DNA of 64,000 bases from Magnetococcales bacterium WMHbinv6 (GTDB taxonomy: Bacteria > Pseudomonadota > Magnetococcia > Magnetococcales > Magnetaquicoccaceae), in assembly GCA_002753135.1 (NCBI GenBank), contig PDZV01000012.1:1-64000 (forward strand), given 5' to 3'. The number at the start of each line of letters is the position of its first letter. The stretch's first letter is position 1. Positions 1 to 10,170 of this stretch are shown here, in pieces. The position numbers and the translations under genes are program-made. Under the pieces are notes generated by a model, which searched no databases, had not been told where the DNA came from, and worked only from the letters and a program-made list of their open reading frames with translations.

Positions 1-336
1 CCCGGAGAAGCGGTGATCACCACCGGCGGCTTGCTCCCCTCTGACTGGGTGATCCATACCGCAGGTCCGGTCTATCACAGTGACCCCGACCCACAGGGCC
101 ATCTGGCCAGTTGTTATCGGCGCTGTCTGGAGCTGGCCGTTGCCAAAGGTCTGCGCCGCATCGCCTTTCCCGGCATCAGCACCGGAGTCTACGGTTTTCC
201 CAAAGAGGAGGCAGCCCGGATTGCCGTGCAGACCATCCGCTCTTTTTTTGCCCACCATGGCGAGGCCGGTCTGCAGGTAACCCTGGTGGCTTTTTCGACT
301 GAAGATGAACAGATACTGCAACGATACCTGACATGA
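1..336 (+). CDS. Macrodomain (Appr-1''-p processing) protein, 5' end missing
   Basis: The gene is cut by the window start; 111 residues are visible and the frame is open from base 1. The first codons read PGEAVITTGG, followed by LPSDWVIHTAGPVYH. This is the ADP-ribose binding signature of stand-alone macrodomains (YmdB type). A second family motif, FPGISTGVYGFP, lies near visible residue 57 and normally contacts the distal ribose and phosphates. Such enzymes bind ADP-ribose or hydrolyse O-acetyl-ADP-ribose and ADP-ribosyl esters in the cytoplasm. The stop codon overlaps the next gene's ATG by four bases (ATGA), so the two are probably co-transcribed. The family is secure; the substrate is unknown. 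Confidence 0.9.
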   Translation, partial: PGEAVITTGGLLPSDWVIHTAGPVYHSDPDPQGHLASCYRRCLELAVAKGLRRIAFPGISTGVYGFPKEEAARIAVQTIRSFFAHHGEAGLQVTLVAFSTEDEQILQRYLT

Positions 337-1367
337 ACAGACGGCCTCTATACCCAATTCTGCTTTGCTTCGCCCTGCTGCTGACCAGCGGCTGTCAGAG
401 TCACCCCTTCTCCGCCCAACCCTCCCTGGAGATCAATTGGCAGGATGCAACCCCGCAAACCATCCGCGACACCCATACGGGTGCCCACCTGAGCTATCAG
501 GCGCTGCAGGCACGGGTGCAACAGGCCGAAGTGATCTATCTGGGCGAGGAACACGACAACCCGCACCACCACCGTCTGCAGTCAGCCATCGTGCAGCAGT
601 TGGTGCAACAGGGCAAACGCCCCATCCTGGGCTTTGAATTTTTCTCGCGTGATCAGACTGCCTGGCTGATGCAGTATAGCGTCGGCAAACCCTCACGCCT
701 GCCCACCCGGCAGGCTGCCGATCCGGCACAGCTGTTGCGGCAACGCCTGGGCTGGGAAAATCGGCCCGACTGGGAAAATTATTATCCGCTGCTGGCGCTG
801 GCCCGCCAGCATGGTCTGACCGTTTTTGGTGCCGATTTGTCGGAAGGGCTCCGGGTACGGCTGACCCGCGACGGCATGGAGGCCCTCACCCCGCTGGAAC
901 GGAGCTCCTGGAGACCATCCGCTTTTGTCCATGCCGATTATCAACAGTGGATGCGCGAAAGATTGGCCCATTCCCACTGCGGCATGGCCTCTGAATCGCT
1001 GCTTGAGCGTCTCTACAACACCTGGCTGGCCCGCAACGATGCCATGGCAGAAGCCATCGTCACCATGCAACCGCAGATCGACAGCCCGGTGCTGCTCATC
1101 GTCGGGGCCGGACACATCGCCCATAACATGGGAATCTACGAAAGGGTCGCGGCATTGCGACCCGAACTGCGCCAACTCAATCTGGGCATGAGCAGCTTTG
1201 AGACGGAATCCTTCTCCGCCACCGCCCCCTGGCCACCCCTGCAGGTCGGTGCCAGCCAATTTCCTCCGGTCCATGAGTTGCTGTGGCTGACCCCACCCTC
1301 CCCGGATGATTCCGACCCCTGTGCCGGTTGGTCAACGCCACCACCCGCCAATGCTCCTGAGCGTTGA
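333..1367 (+). CDS. ChaN-like lipoprotein (DUF399/Tiki-like fold)
   Basis: 344 residues. The N-terminus is a lipoprotein signal: charged MNRR, a hydrophobic core, then the lipobox LTSGC with Cys21 as the lipidated residue. There is no Asp after the Cys, so sorting to the outer membrane is likely. The body carries the ChaN signature YLGEEHDNPHHH near residue 70, then GFEFF near residue 98. A further conserved block, LLIVGAGHIAHNMG, lies near residue 253. ChaN-type proteins are haem-binding lipoproteins linked to iron uptake and belong to the Tiki/erythromycin-esterase-like superfamily, so a hydrolase role is also possible. Translationally coupled to the macrodomain gene. Function beyond family membership is not known. 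Confidence 0.85.
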   Translation: MNRRPLYPILLCFALLLTSGCQSHPFSAQPSLEINWQDATPQTIRDTHTGAHLSYQALQARVQQAEVIYLGEEHDNPHHHRLQSAIVQQLVQQGKRPILGFEFFSRDQTAWLMQYSVGKPSRLPTRQAADPAQLLRQRLGWENRPDWENYYPLLALARQHGLTVFGADLSEGLRVRLTRDGMEALTPLERSSWRPSAFVHADYQQWMRERLAHSHCGMASESLLERLYNTWLARNDAMAEAIVTMQPQIDSPVLLIVGAGHIAHNMGIYERVAALRPELRQLNLGMSSFETESFSATAPWPPLQVGASQFPPVHELLWLTPPSPDDSDPCAGWSTPPPANAPER

Positions 1368-1552
1368 GTACCCTTTCAGCAAAATCATCGCGTGGGCGCA
1401 ATGATCCACACTTGATATTTTGATGATTCTGGCGTATTCAGGAAATGGCGCAAATTGCCGTGTTTTCAGAAACCCTAAAACGTCATGCAACAGTCGGTCA
1501 CGCCTGCCCGCGTGCTGCAATTTTTGACTGTTGACGAAAAGGAGTGCAGGAA

Positions 1553-2530
1553 GTGGTACCACTTTCCTTAAATAAAACAAAGCGAATGCCTCCATGGATC
1601 CTGGCCGTTGCCAATCTGGCACTGCTGCTGTTGATCATTTTTGTTGGCTTTTTGTCGGCTTCGCGCATCGATGCCAGCCGATCGGGCATGATGGTTGCGT
1701 CCATTCAACGGGCTTTGGGAGTGCAAGGGGCGGCACCAGCACAGCCTCTTGGTGAAGCGGTGGATGACCCGATCGGCTTTCCACAAAAAATTGCCCTGCT
1801 GCATCAAATTACCCCCCTGGTCGATCGGCGTCAGGCCGATGTGGAGACCACCAAAGAGGGTTTTTTCATGAGCATGGAACTGGACACGGTCTTTGTACCC
1901 GGAACGGTACTGATACGCCCGGAAATTCGCCATCGTTTGCGTTCGATGGCATCTTTGCTGGCCAGTTTGGAAAATTTGATCCACGTCACCGGTTTTGTGG
2001 ATAGTGCGAGTGCCGCAGCCAGCAGTGCAAGCAGCAAGGGGGGTACCAGCCAGAGCGATGCCCGCGCAAGTCGTTCGGCAGGCAGTATGACCCTTTCCAC
2101 CCACTTGCAGCAAAGTTCCGCCTTTACGGTGCCGGTCGCGGCGGCCAGCAACACTCCAGCCGCCAACAGCCAGGCAACCGAGGGAAGCAATGCGCAAGCG
2201 CCCGCCGCAGCGGCAAAAGGCAGCGATAAATCGCAGGCCGCGGCGCTGTTGAGCAGCAACCCCTCCCTGGCCTATGCCGTGTCCATTGCCGACTATCTGG
2301 TGGCTGAAGGCACTATTCCCGCCTGGCGCATCCGTACCGAGGGCAAACCGGTCAGTGGCAACACCGGTACAGACAATAAAAGCAACGTGACCCCGGAAGC
2401 CCAGCCGGTCAAAAACAGCAATCTTGGCCATTCCCGGCGCATCGAAATTCGTATCGCCCGTGAAACTCTTTCTGCAGAGGTTGCTTCTCCGAAAGCAAAA
2501 ACGGAAAACAAAACCGAAGGCAAGCATTGA
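1553..2530 (+). CDS. MotB/OmpA-like membrane-anchored protein with large insertion
   Basis: 325 residues from GTG 1553, chosen because AAGGAG lies 9 bases upstream; GTG 1544 is in frame but touches that site. After a short basic N-terminus there is one membrane segment (about residues 13-32), as in MotB. The OmpA-like fold is recognisable in two halves. The first is VPGTVLIRPEIRHRLRSMA plus IHVTGFVDS, with an Asp where GHTD normally is. The second is SLAYAVSIADYLVAEGTIP plus SRRIEIRI. About 100 Ser/Ala-rich low-complexity residues separate them. The Arg of the usual LSxxRA motif, which binds peptidoglycan, is not visible. It heads the first chemotaxis operon, 36 bases before a receptor. It may be a receptor partner rather than a stator; no MotA is near. 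Confidence 0.65.
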   Translation: MVPLSLNKTKRMPPWILAVANLALLLLIIFVGFLSASRIDASRSGMMVASIQRALGVQGAAPAQPLGEAVDDPIGFPQKIALLHQITPLVDRRQADVETTKEGFFMSMELDTVFVPGTVLIRPEIRHRLRSMASLLASLENLIHVTGFVDSASAAASSASSKGGTSQSDARASRSAGSMTLSTHLQQSSAFTVPVAAASNTPAANSQATEGSNAQAPAAAAKGSDKSQAAALLSSNPSLAYAVSIADYLVAEGTIPAWRIRTEGKPVSGNTGTDNKSNVTPEAQPVKNSNLGHSRRIEIRIARETLSAEVASPKAKTENKTEGKH

Positions 2531-2566
2531 ATCAGTAGCGACAGATAACACAGTAGAGGAACCGAG

Positions 2567-4786
2567 ATGTTGGGCACAATGAGACTGAAATCGCAACTTT
2601 ATTTACTGGCTTCCGTTCTGTTGGCCATACTGGTCATTACCAGTCTGATTGGTATTTTCCGATCCGGGGGTAACAGCGATGAGTCATCCGGTATCATCGA
2701 TTCGGTTGCCGCATTGACAGAAACCTTGTCCACCGTGCGCGCCAATCAGATGGAACAAGCGGTGCATATCGAGCGCGCCGTGCGCACGGCGCGCAGCAGC
2801 AGCCCGATAAAATCCCGTGATGCGGCCTCGTCTCGTGCCGAGGAAGAGGGTCCGGGTCGTTTGTCGGCCAGCATGAAGGTGGAACGGGGTCTGAGCAAAC
2901 CAGCCGATGGCAGTCGGGATGATCGGCGTGACGGAGGCGACAGCAGCGCTGGATCCGATGCAGCACAGCGAGCTGAAGGGGAGTACAAACGGTTGGTCTC
3001 CCAAGTCAGTGACGGCTTGCGCAAAGCGCAGGACGGGGTTCGCGATGCGGTTACCCGTGCCGGACGCTCAGGTGATAAAAGCGCCCAGGAGTTGAACGCT
3101 CTGGCCGATCAACTGCGCACGATCGAAAAAGAGAGTTCCGAATACAGCAAACTGGGCAACTATGTCTTTGAGTTGTTGCGTGGCAATCGTTCCTCAGAAG
3201 CCATCGACCTGACGGAAAAATTGACCGGCAAAAGACGGGATTTGGATCGTCTGCTCGATCAGTCCGTCGCTGCCGTACGCAAGGCGCTTCAGCTGACCGC
3301 AGCCTCCGGACAGCAAAATCGTCCTTCGCTGTTGGGCTCTTTGTTGGTGCCCGGAGTTGGATTGTTGGTTGGCCTCCTTTTTTCCTTGCTGCTGATCAGC
3401 CGTATCTCTGGAAGCGGCGGCGGAGGTGATTCTTCAGAGATCCGCCACATCGCCGACTCGATTGCCGATGGCAATCTGACAGTGGCCTTCAGTCGCGGCA
3501 GCTCTACCGACAGCGGCGTCAATCGTTCCGTGCAAAGAATGGTGGAAAGCCTCAATGATATGTTCCGGGATATTGCCCAGGATGCCAACAAGTTGCGCCA
3601 GGCATCAACCGAGTTGGCCAACGCAGCGCGGGAGTTGACCAGCGGTGCCGATCAACTGAACCGGCAATCGGCCTCGACAACCGGTGTGGTCAGCGAAATG
3701 AGCAGCAGCATGCAGACCATTTTGTCCACCACGGAACGGATGTCCAGCAAAATGAAGACTGTTTCGGTTTCGGCGGAACAGATCAGCTCCAACATGAATA
3801 CCATCTCCTCAGCAGCCGAAGAGGCCAACATCAATCTGAGTTCCGTCGCCCAATCCAGCGAACGGGCCAGCCGCAACATGGAACAGGTGCGTGACGCCTC
3901 ACAACGGACCGGCCAATCGGTCAGCACGGTGGCCACCTCGGTGGAAGAGTTGACCGCTTCCATCGGTGAAGTGCGACTGCGCTGCGAAAGCGCCTCCAAA
4001 GAGGCGGAAGAGGCCAAACGCAACGCCCAGGATACTTTCGGGGTGATGCAGAAACTGGGCGTTTCGGCCCAGGAAATCGGCAAGGTGGTGGCTGTGATCA
4101 GCAACATTGCCGAACAGACCAACATTCTGGCTCTGAATGCCTCCATCGAGGCGGCAGGTGCCGGAGAAGCGGGTAAAGGGTTTGCTGTGGTGGCCAACGA
4201 GGTCAAAGAGTTGGCCCGGCAGACCAGTGAAGCCACCCGGATGATTTCGGAAAAAATTGCCCAAATTCAGGACACCACCAATGCCGCCGGTATCGCCACC
4301 CAACAGGTGGGTGAAATCATCAAACGGTTGAGCGGTGCCAACGGAGAGATTTTGCAGGCGGTGGACGAACAGAGTCGCACGGTATCAGAAATTTCCCATT
4401 CGATGGTGGAAGTGTCGGCAGAGACGGCAGCAGTCACCAAACGGGTGGTGGACTCTTCGACCGGCATTGGTGAGGTCTCGCGCAACGTACAGGAGATCTC
4501 CTCTGGTATCGATGAAGTGACCCGCAACGTGGTGGAAGCCTCATCTGGTGTCGATGGCATGTCGCAATCGATTATGGAGGTCTCTTCGGTGAGCGCAGAA
4601 ATTTCGCGCCATGTTGCCGAAACCGCCAAAGTGGCCGGATCGATGGAAAAAGGGATCATGGAAGTCAAACGCACTGTGGATACGATGGATCAAAAAAGTA
4701 AAACTGTTGGCAAACAGGTCGAAGCCATTACCGCCATTACGGCTGATTTGGACAAGACGTTGAGCCGGTTGAGAATCCAGGAGTAA
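2567..4786 (+). CDS. Methyl-accepting chemotaxis protein
   Basis: 739 residues. ATG 2567 follows AGAGGA at 6 bases. Membrane segments lie at about residues 8-27 and 256-279. The periplasmic part between them holds a charged Ser/Asp/Arg-rich low-complexity stretch (about residues 75-140), unlike any sensor domain I recognise. A HAMP-like region follows ([20 protein letters not shown]), then a long cytoplasmic coiled coil. The tip reads [20 protein letters not shown] then [18 protein letters not shown], the CheA/CheW-binding hairpin. No CheR-binding pentapeptide is present at the C-terminus. It lies between a MotB-like gene and a CheA hybrid gene, so it probably signals to that CheA. The ligand is unknown. 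Confidence 0.93.
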   Translation: MLGTMRLKSQLYLLASVLLAILVITSLIGIFRSGGNSDESSGIIDSVAALTETLSTVRANQMEQAVHIERAVRTARSSSPIKSRDAASSRAEEEGPGRLSASMKVERGLSKPADGSRDDRRDGGDSSAGSDAAQRAEGEYKRLVSQVSDGLRKAQDGVRDAVTRAGRSGDKSAQELNALADQLRTIEKESSEYSKLGNYVFELLRGNRSSEAIDLTEKLTGKRRDLDRLLDQSVAAVRKALQLTAASGQQNRPSLLGSLLVPGVGLLVGLLFSLLLISRISGSGGGGDSSEIRHIADSIADGNLTVAFSRGSSTDSGVNRSVQRMVESLNDMFRDIAQDANKLRQASTELANAARELTSGADQLNRQSASTTGVVSEMSSSMQTILSTTERMSSKMKTVSVSAEQISSNMNTISSAAEEANINLSSVAQSSERASRNMEQVRDASQRTGQSVSTVATSVEELTASIGEVRLRCESASKEAEEAKRNAQDTFGVMQKLGVSAQEIGKVVAVISNIAEQTNILALNASIEAAGAGEAGKGFAVVANEVKELARQTSEATRMISEKIAQIQDTTNAAGIATQQVGEIIKRLSGANGEILQAVDEQSRTVSEISHSMVEVSAETAAVTKRVVDSSTGIGEVSRNVQEISSGIDEVTRNVVEASSGVDGMSQSIMEVSSVSAEISRHVAETAKVAGSMEKGIMEVKRTVDTMDQKSKTVGKQVEAITAITADLDKTLSRLRIQE

Positions 4787-4989
4787 CAGCCTGTTGCTGC
4801 GCTGGCCGAATATTTTTCAGGTCTGCTGCTGCCGTTTTTGCACATGGGGGCAGTACCCGGTTAGCCGGTGAAGCGCCATAAATGCTGCGCCGCATGACCA
4901 GACCACATGGCGCTTTTTGTAACAGACTGGTAGAATCCGGGAGTTGCCTGTCCCGGATCTTCTTATGTTTCTGCTGATGGAGAAAGAGA

Positions 4990-7900
4990 ATGGCGGAAGA
5001 AGATGAAGAACTATTAGCGATGTTTGTCCAGGAGTCGACAGAACACCTGGAGAACATCGAACCCAATCTGCTAATCCTGGAAGAGCGGGGAGCCGCCACA
5101 GATCCGGAAATCATCAACAGTTTGTTCCGTGGCGTTCATTCCATCAAAGGTTCTGCTGGCTTCTTTGGTTTGACGGCCATTTCCAAACTGAGCCATACCA
5201 TGGAAAACCTCTTGGGTAAGGTGCGCGACAAGAGCATCGAGCCCACCTCTGAGGTCTCCGACAGCCTGTTGTCCGCCTTGGACAAGCTGAAAACGATGGT
5301 TCACGATGTCATCAACAGTGAAGCGGTGGATGCCTCGGCGGAAGTGGCAACCATTCTGGGTATTTTGGAACGCTCCGGGCATGCGGTGCCCAGCGCCCCA
5401 CCGCCACCCAAACCAGCGGAAGCGGCCCCCGCACCGGCGGCGGAAGCGACTCCGGCTGCGGCGGCAGCTCCCGCAGCGGCAGCAACGGCCCCGGCGGCGG
5501 CAACCGCCGTTGCACCGAGTGGGGCCAGCGATCCGTTCAACCTGGAAAATTTTGTTGGTGCCGTCACCGACGCCTTGAAGGAGAACCGCAAATTTTTTGA
5601 TGTGCGCCTGGAAGTAACACAAGAAGACGAAAAAGAGCGCAAAGAGTTTGTCAACCAGTTCTGCCAACTGGTTGAATCGGTCGGCTCGGTGATTGATTTC
5701 AAACCGCCCCTGGCTTCCGGGGGAGCGGTTCCCTCGCTGCCGGGTAATGCCTTGCGCCTTTTGGTCTCCACGGTTTTGACTGCCGATCTGCTGCAAGATA
5801 TTGTACAACTGAAACCACAGGCCATTCAGACGGTTGCCATACCATCGGCCTTGGTCAACAAACTGGCTCCACCCGTCCCGGTCAGCAAACCGACTGTAGC
5901 GGAGGTGGTGGAAGCAGAACCGACCCGAGCCGTTGCCAAACCCAAAGCCAACACCTATTCAGCCCGTCTGGTCAAACCACGAGCTGACGCCGGATCTGGC
6001 GGCAGCGCCGGTCGTACGGAAGATAAAGCCAAGGCAGGACAGCCCACCGTTGAAGAGACCCTGCGCGTCAGCGTGGCCTTGCTGGATGAACTGATCAACA
6101 TGGCCGGTGAGTTGGTGTTGACCCGCAACCAGTTGATCCGGGCCACCTCCAGTTTTGTTGCCCAATCACCGCATCTGGCCTCTCTGGTCCAGAGCATTGA
6201 CTCGGTCACCAGCCGCATTCACGGCAAGGTAATGCAGGCCCGCATGCAGCCTGTCAACGTGGTGTTCAACAAATTTCCTCGTATCGTGCGTGACCTGGCC
6301 CTGAAGCTGGGCAAAAAGATTGATCTGGAGGTGCGTGGCGGCGACGTGGAGTTGGACAAGTCGGTCATTGAGCATCTTTCCGACCCCTTGACGCACATGA
6401 TCCGCAACGTGGCCGACCACGCCATCGAATTGCCCAAAGACCGCGTGGCCATTGGCAAACCGGAGTCGGGCAAGGTGGAACTGGCCGCCTACCATGAAAA
6501 CGGCATGGTCAATATTGCCTTGATTGACGACGGTGCCGGTATCGATTCGGAAAGAATCAAAACCAAAGCCATTGAAAAGGGGTTGATCACCGAATCTCGC
6601 GCGGCAGAAATGAGCGAGGAGGAGTTGCTTGACCTGATTTTTGCCCCCGGCTTCTCCATGGCCAAAAAGGTTTCCGATGTTTCAGGCCGCGGCGTGGGTA
6701 TGGACGTGGTGCGTACCAACATTGAAAAATTGCGTGGTACGGTCCATATCGCCTCCAAAGTGGGCAAAGGCACCCGGATCATTCTCAAGCTGCCGCTGAC
6801 TCTGGCCATCATTCCGGCCATGATCGTCTCTGCTGGCAAACTGCGCTTTGCCATTCCGGAAATCGGCCTGATCGAAATCGTGCGGGTGGCCGAAACCGAT
6901 CTGGCCAAGCAGATTCAGATGGTCTGTGATGCCCCGGTACTCTCTTTGCGCCACACCTTGCTGCCGCTTGTCGATCTGGCCAGCACTCTGGGCATCGAAA
7001 CCCAAGACGGCGATGGCGGCATCCGCTGGATGGATGTCTGGCTGCGGCAACACACCCAACAACAAAAAACCAATGCGGCGGCCAATAACCAGTCGGTTCC
7101 CAAACGGACCTCTCGTCCACCTGGTCACTCGATCAGCCATTACAGTCAGGCCATTTATGTCATGGTGATCAACGTCAGCGGCAACACCTTCGGGTTGGTG
7201 GTGGATGATGTGCTGGACAGCGAAGAGATTGTGGTGAAACCCCTGCCCTCTTACGCCAAAGATACCACCTGCTTCTCTGCCGTGACCATTCTCGGCGACG
7301 GTAGCGTTGCCTCCATTATTGACTATGCGGGTATCGTGGAAAAGGCCAAGATCAATTTCAGCAGTCTGGAAGCAGCCAGCGCCGACATGGAAGAGGTAAC
7401 CCGTGCCGCCCTGCGCGAAAAACAGAACATCATCCTCCTGGAGACCCCCAGCGGCCTGGTGATGGGTATTGTCAACAACATGGTCAGCCGTGTCGAGGTG
7501 ATTCAACGCGGCAATTGCCGGATGGAAAACATCAACCATCAATCGTACATGCATTATAACGGCGTCAGCTTTCACATTCTCTATCCCGATCAGATTTTGG
7601 GTCTGGAAGGCAACGGCTATGGTGGTGAATCTTCTGGCGATGATGACACCTTCTGCATGGTGGTACCGGCCATTTCCGGCTTGCAGGTTGGCTTGATGTT
7701 TTCACGCATTGTCGACACCATGGAGGCCTATATCGATCTGGACACCCATGTCATCCAGGCCGATGGTTTGTTTGGCACGGCGCGTATCGATGGACGTCTG
7801 GTGCTGTTCCCGGATCTCAACCGGCTGTTCCAACTGGCGGACATCATGCCGGCCTCGGTGGATGCGCCGGTCGATTATGACGGCATGAAGGCTTTGGTGG

Positions 7901-8241
7901 TTGATGACACGCCGTTCCTGCGCATTGTCACCACCACCTATCTCAAACAAGCCGGCTTCCAGGTCGAACAGGCCGAAGACGGCATGATTGCCTCGCAACG
8001 TCTGAAAAATACGCCTTACGATCTGGTGGTGACCGATATCAATATGCCGGTGATGGATGGTCTTGAGCTTGCCAAGGAGATTCCCAGCACGCTCAATGCG
8101 GAGACACCGATCATTGCGACCACATCGTTTATCTCTTCCGATCTGGTCACCCGTTGCGTGCGGGCCGGCATGGTAGGGTGTGTGCCCTCAACCGACAAAT
8201 TCCGGCTACTGAACATGTTGGCAACCTTGAAGCGCGTGTAA
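4990..8241 (+). CDS. cheA: CheA histidine kinase with two CheW-like domains and a C-terminal receiver
   Basis: 1083 residues, far longer than the usual 650-700; GGAG lies 7 bases before the ATG. Domains in order: HPt (residues 1-105, phospho-acceptor His50 in RGVHSIKGSAGFFG); Ala/Pro-rich linker (about 130-180); a CheY-binding-like region; dimerisation helices (about 355-430); HATPase with N-box HMIRNVADHAIE, DDGAGID and GRGVGMDVV (to about 605). A CheW-like domain with an insertion follows (about 606-790), then a second degenerate CheW-like domain (about 800-960) and a receiver (966-1083). The receiver has VVDD, phospho-acceptor Asp1016 in TDINMP, and ATTS; the conserved Lys lies in an altered context (PSTDKF). 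It transfers phosphate to CheY and CheB and may damp itself through its receiver. First of the cheA-cheW-cheB-cheR genes. Confidence 0.96.
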   Translation: MAEEDEELLAMFVQESTEHLENIEPNLLILEERGAATDPEIINSLFRGVHSIKGSAGFFGLTAISKLSHTMENLLGKVRDKSIEPTSEVSDSLLSALDKLKTMVHDVINSEAVDASAEVATILGILERSGHAVPSAPPPPKPAEAAPAPAAEATPAAAAAPAAAATAPAAATAVAPSGASDPFNLENFVGAVTDALKENRKFFDVRLEVTQEDEKERKEFVNQFCQLVESVGSVIDFKPPLASGGAVPSLPGNALRLLVSTVLTADLLQDIVQLKPQAIQTVAIPSALVNKLAPPVPVSKPTVAEVVEAEPTRAVAKPKANTYSARLVKPRADAGSGGSAGRTEDKAKAGQPTVEETLRVSVALLDELINMAGELVLTRNQLIRATSSFVAQSPHLASLVQSIDSVTSRIHGKVMQARMQPVNVVFNKFPRIVRDLALKLGKKIDLEVRGGDVELDKSVIEHLSDPLTHMIRNVADHAIELPKDRVAIGKPESGKVELAAYHENGMVNIALIDDGAGIDSERIKTKAIEKGLITESRAAEMSEEELLDLIFAPGFSMAKKVSDVSGRGVGMDVVRTNIEKLRGTVHIASKVGKGTRIILKLPLTLAIIPAMIVSAGKLRFAIPEIGLIEIVRVAETDLAKQIQMVCDAPVLSLRHTLLPLVDLASTLGIETQDGDGGIRWMDVWLRQHTQQQKTNAAANNQSVPKRTSRPPGHSISHYSQAIYVMVINVSGNTFGLVVDDVLDSEEIVVKPLPSYAKDTTCFSAVTILGDGSVASIIDYAGIVEKAKINFSSLEAASADMEEVTRAALREKQNIILLETPSGLVMGIVNNMVSRVEVIQRGNCRMENINHQSYMHYNGVSFHILYPDQILGLEGNGYGGESSGDDDTFCMVVPAISGLQVGLMFSRIVDTMEAYIDLDTHVIQADGLFGTARIDGRLVLFPDLNRLFQLADIMPASVDAPVDYDGMKALVVDDTPFLRIVTTTYLKQAGFQVEQAEDGMIASQRLKNTPYDLVVTDINMPVMDGLELAKEIPSTLNAETPIIATTSFISSDLVTRCVRAGMVGCVPSTDKFRLLNMLATLKRV

Positions 8242-8280
8242 CCGCCTTGGTTTTGGCATATTGATGCGGAGAAATCACCC

Positions 8281-8799
8281 ATGCTGGTCAGTACCTTTCA
8301 CTTGGGCAACATCTATATCGGGGTCGATATTCTGCTGGTGCGAGAGATCAATCGATCGATGGAATACACCCCGATTCCGGGTTCACCGGATTATATTCGC
8401 GGAATGTTGAATATTCGCGGTCGAATCATCACCCTGTTCGACCTGAAAAGACGCTTTTCCTGGACACGGGAAGAGGTGGCTCGCCAGGAGGGGAAAGAGC
8501 CGCTGAAACAGTATAACGTGATCATGAAAACGCATCATGAGGTGATGCGGATCAGCCGTCGGCTGGCCGATACCCAATGCACCTGGGAGGATCCGGTAGG
8601 ATTGGTGGTTGATCGTCTGGGCGATGTACGCAACGTCCCGGATGATCATATTTTACCACCACCCGCCAACCTGAGGGGAATTTCCGCCCCCTTTATTCGC
8701 GGTGTGGTGCGCATCGAAAAAGAGTTGCTGGTCATTCTCAATATTGCCAAAATTTTCGGTGCCGATGAGCATCCCGGCGGATCTGCCGTTGATGGGTAA
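8281..8799 (+). CDS. cheW: CheW coupling protein
   Basis: 172 residues; GGAG lies 9 bases before the ATG and 39 bases separate it from cheA. It is a single CheW domain from the first residue. FHLGNIYIGVDILLVREI is strand one, and IPGSPDYIRGMLNIRGRIITLFDL is the classic CheW core with NxRG. VGLVVDRLGDVRNV and FIRGVVRIEKELLVILNI complete the second lobe. An insertion of about 30 residues (SWTREEVARQEGKEPLKQYN and on) sits between the lobes. It links receptors to the kinase P5 domain in the cytoplasmic array and, by position, serves the neighbouring CheA hybrid. Confidence 0.95.
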   Translation: MLVSTFHLGNIYIGVDILLVREINRSMEYTPIPGSPDYIRGMLNIRGRIITLFDLKRRFSWTREEVARQEGKEPLKQYNVIMKTHHEVMRISRRLADTQCTWEDPVGLVVDRLGDVRNVPDDHILPPPANLRGISAPFIRGVVRIEKELLVILNIAKIFGADEHPGGSAVDG

Positions 8800-8878
8800 T
8801 GAGGCAACAGGGTTGATGCAGTCATCTGACAGGCTGCCATTGACCAACAGGTAGCATATTTTTTCCACGGATTTGGAT

Positions 8879-10156
8879 ATGACCACACCCTCCCTCCGGG
8901 TCATGGTGGTAGATGATACCACGACCTATCGCATGATCGTCCGCCAATCCGCCGAGGCTGTTCCTGGGGTGGAGGTGGTCGATTTTGCTGCGAACGGGCG
9001 TATTGCGTTGGATAAGTTGGGCAGGATTCCTGTTGATGTGGTGCTGTTGGATGTGGAAATGCCGGAGATGAACGGTCTGGACACCCTGCATCATATTACC
9101 GCCCATTATCCGCATGTTACCGTGGTGATGGTCAGTGGGGCATCGCATACCAATGCCGATATTGTGGTGGAGTGTTTGAACTCTGGAGCCTTTGATTTTG
9201 TCACCAAGCCATTGGAAAACGACATGGATCGCTCCAAGGGGGCTTTGCTGGCCAGCCTGCGACCGATCTTGTCACTGCTCTCTCGCCGTGGTCGACGGGT
9301 ACCCGGTCAGGCGGCCCCACCACCACCGTTGCGACCCTCTGCTCCGGCAGCACCGGCACGCACCCCGGCACCTGCGGTCAGTGCCCCCCCCTCCTCGGCG
9401 ACAGGCGAGTTGCGTGATCGTGGCTGGCCCACCTTGCCACCGCTCAATCGCCCGCCGCCAACCTTTGCCGAACCGCACCGCACCTTGGCCCCCCTGCGCA
9501 GCCCGAGTGTCACGGCGGCGCGCCCCCTGCCGGAAAGAGATAGCCGCCCCGCAGCTGCCGCCGTCAGCGGTGGCTGGGACAAAAAGCCTGCTTTATTGTT
9601 GATTGGCTCTTCTACCGGTGGGCCAGCTGCTTTGACGCGCGTGTTAAGCGCTATCCCCCCAAAATTGCCGATTCCAGCGATGATCGTGCAACATATGCCA
9701 CCGATGTTTACCGTCTCACTGGCCGCGCAGCTCTCCCGTTCCACTGGTCATAATGTCGTGGAAGCGGGCCATGATCAGGAGGTAGAAGCGGGCAAAATTT
9801 TGTTGGCACCCGGAGGGCGTCATCTGTCGGTCAAACGGCATGGTGCTATCCTGAAAACGGTCTTGAACGATGGTCCGAAGGTCAATGGCTGTCGGCCGGC
9901 GGTTGATGTGTTGTTCATGTCGGTGATGGCCTCCTTTTCCGAGCCGGTTCTGGCGGTCATTCTGACCGGAATGGGTAACGATGGGGCCAACGGGGTCAAA
10001 GGGTTGAAACGGTCAGGGAAGACCTATTGCCTGACGCAATCGCGGGAAAGTTGTGTTGTCTACGGTATGCCTCGTGTCGTAGAAGAGATGGGATTGTCCG
10101 ACGAATCCATCTCGTTGGAGCAATTGGGTTCAAAAATTTCTGAATTGTGCCGATAA
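8879..10156 (+). CDS. cheB: CheB receptor methylesterase/deamidase (set 1)
   Basis: 425 residues from ATG 8879; an in-frame TTG six bases earlier has no better ribosome site. The N-terminal receiver (about 7-125) has VVDD and phospho-acceptor VLLDVEMPEMNG. A long Pro/Ala-rich linker follows (about 140-220). The C-terminal methylesterase carries the catalytic Ser in IGSSTGGPAA, the His in VQHMPPMFT and the Asp in LTGMGNDGANG. It removes methyl groups from receptor glutamates when phosphorylated by CheA, opposing CheR. It follows cheW by 79 bases and precedes cheR by 14. Confidence 0.96.
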   Translation: MTTPSLRVMVVDDTTTYRMIVRQSAEAVPGVEVVDFAANGRIALDKLGRIPVDVVLLDVEMPEMNGLDTLHHITAHYPHVTVVMVSGASHTNADIVVECLNSGAFDFVTKPLENDMDRSKGALLASLRPILSLLSRRGRRVPGQAAPPPPLRPSAPAAPARTPAPAVSAPPSSATGELRDRGWPTLPPLNRPPPTFAEPHRTLAPLRSPSVTAARPLPERDSRPAAAAVSGGWDKKPALLLIGSSTGGPAALTRVLSAIPPKLPIPAMIVQHMPPMFTVSLAAQLSRSTGHNVVEAGHDQEVEAGKILLAPGGRHLSVKRHGAILKTVLNDGPKVNGCRPAVDVLFMSVMASFSEPVLAVILTGMGNDGANGVKGLKRSGKTYCLTQSRESCVVYGMPRVVEEMGLSDESISLEQLGSKISELCR

Positions 10157-10170
10157 GGGAGGATCTGTCA

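Noticed and set aside
8873-8881. TTG 8873 as the cheB start
   Set aside because: ATG 8879 is in frame two codons later with equal ribosome-site support; TTG offers no advantage.
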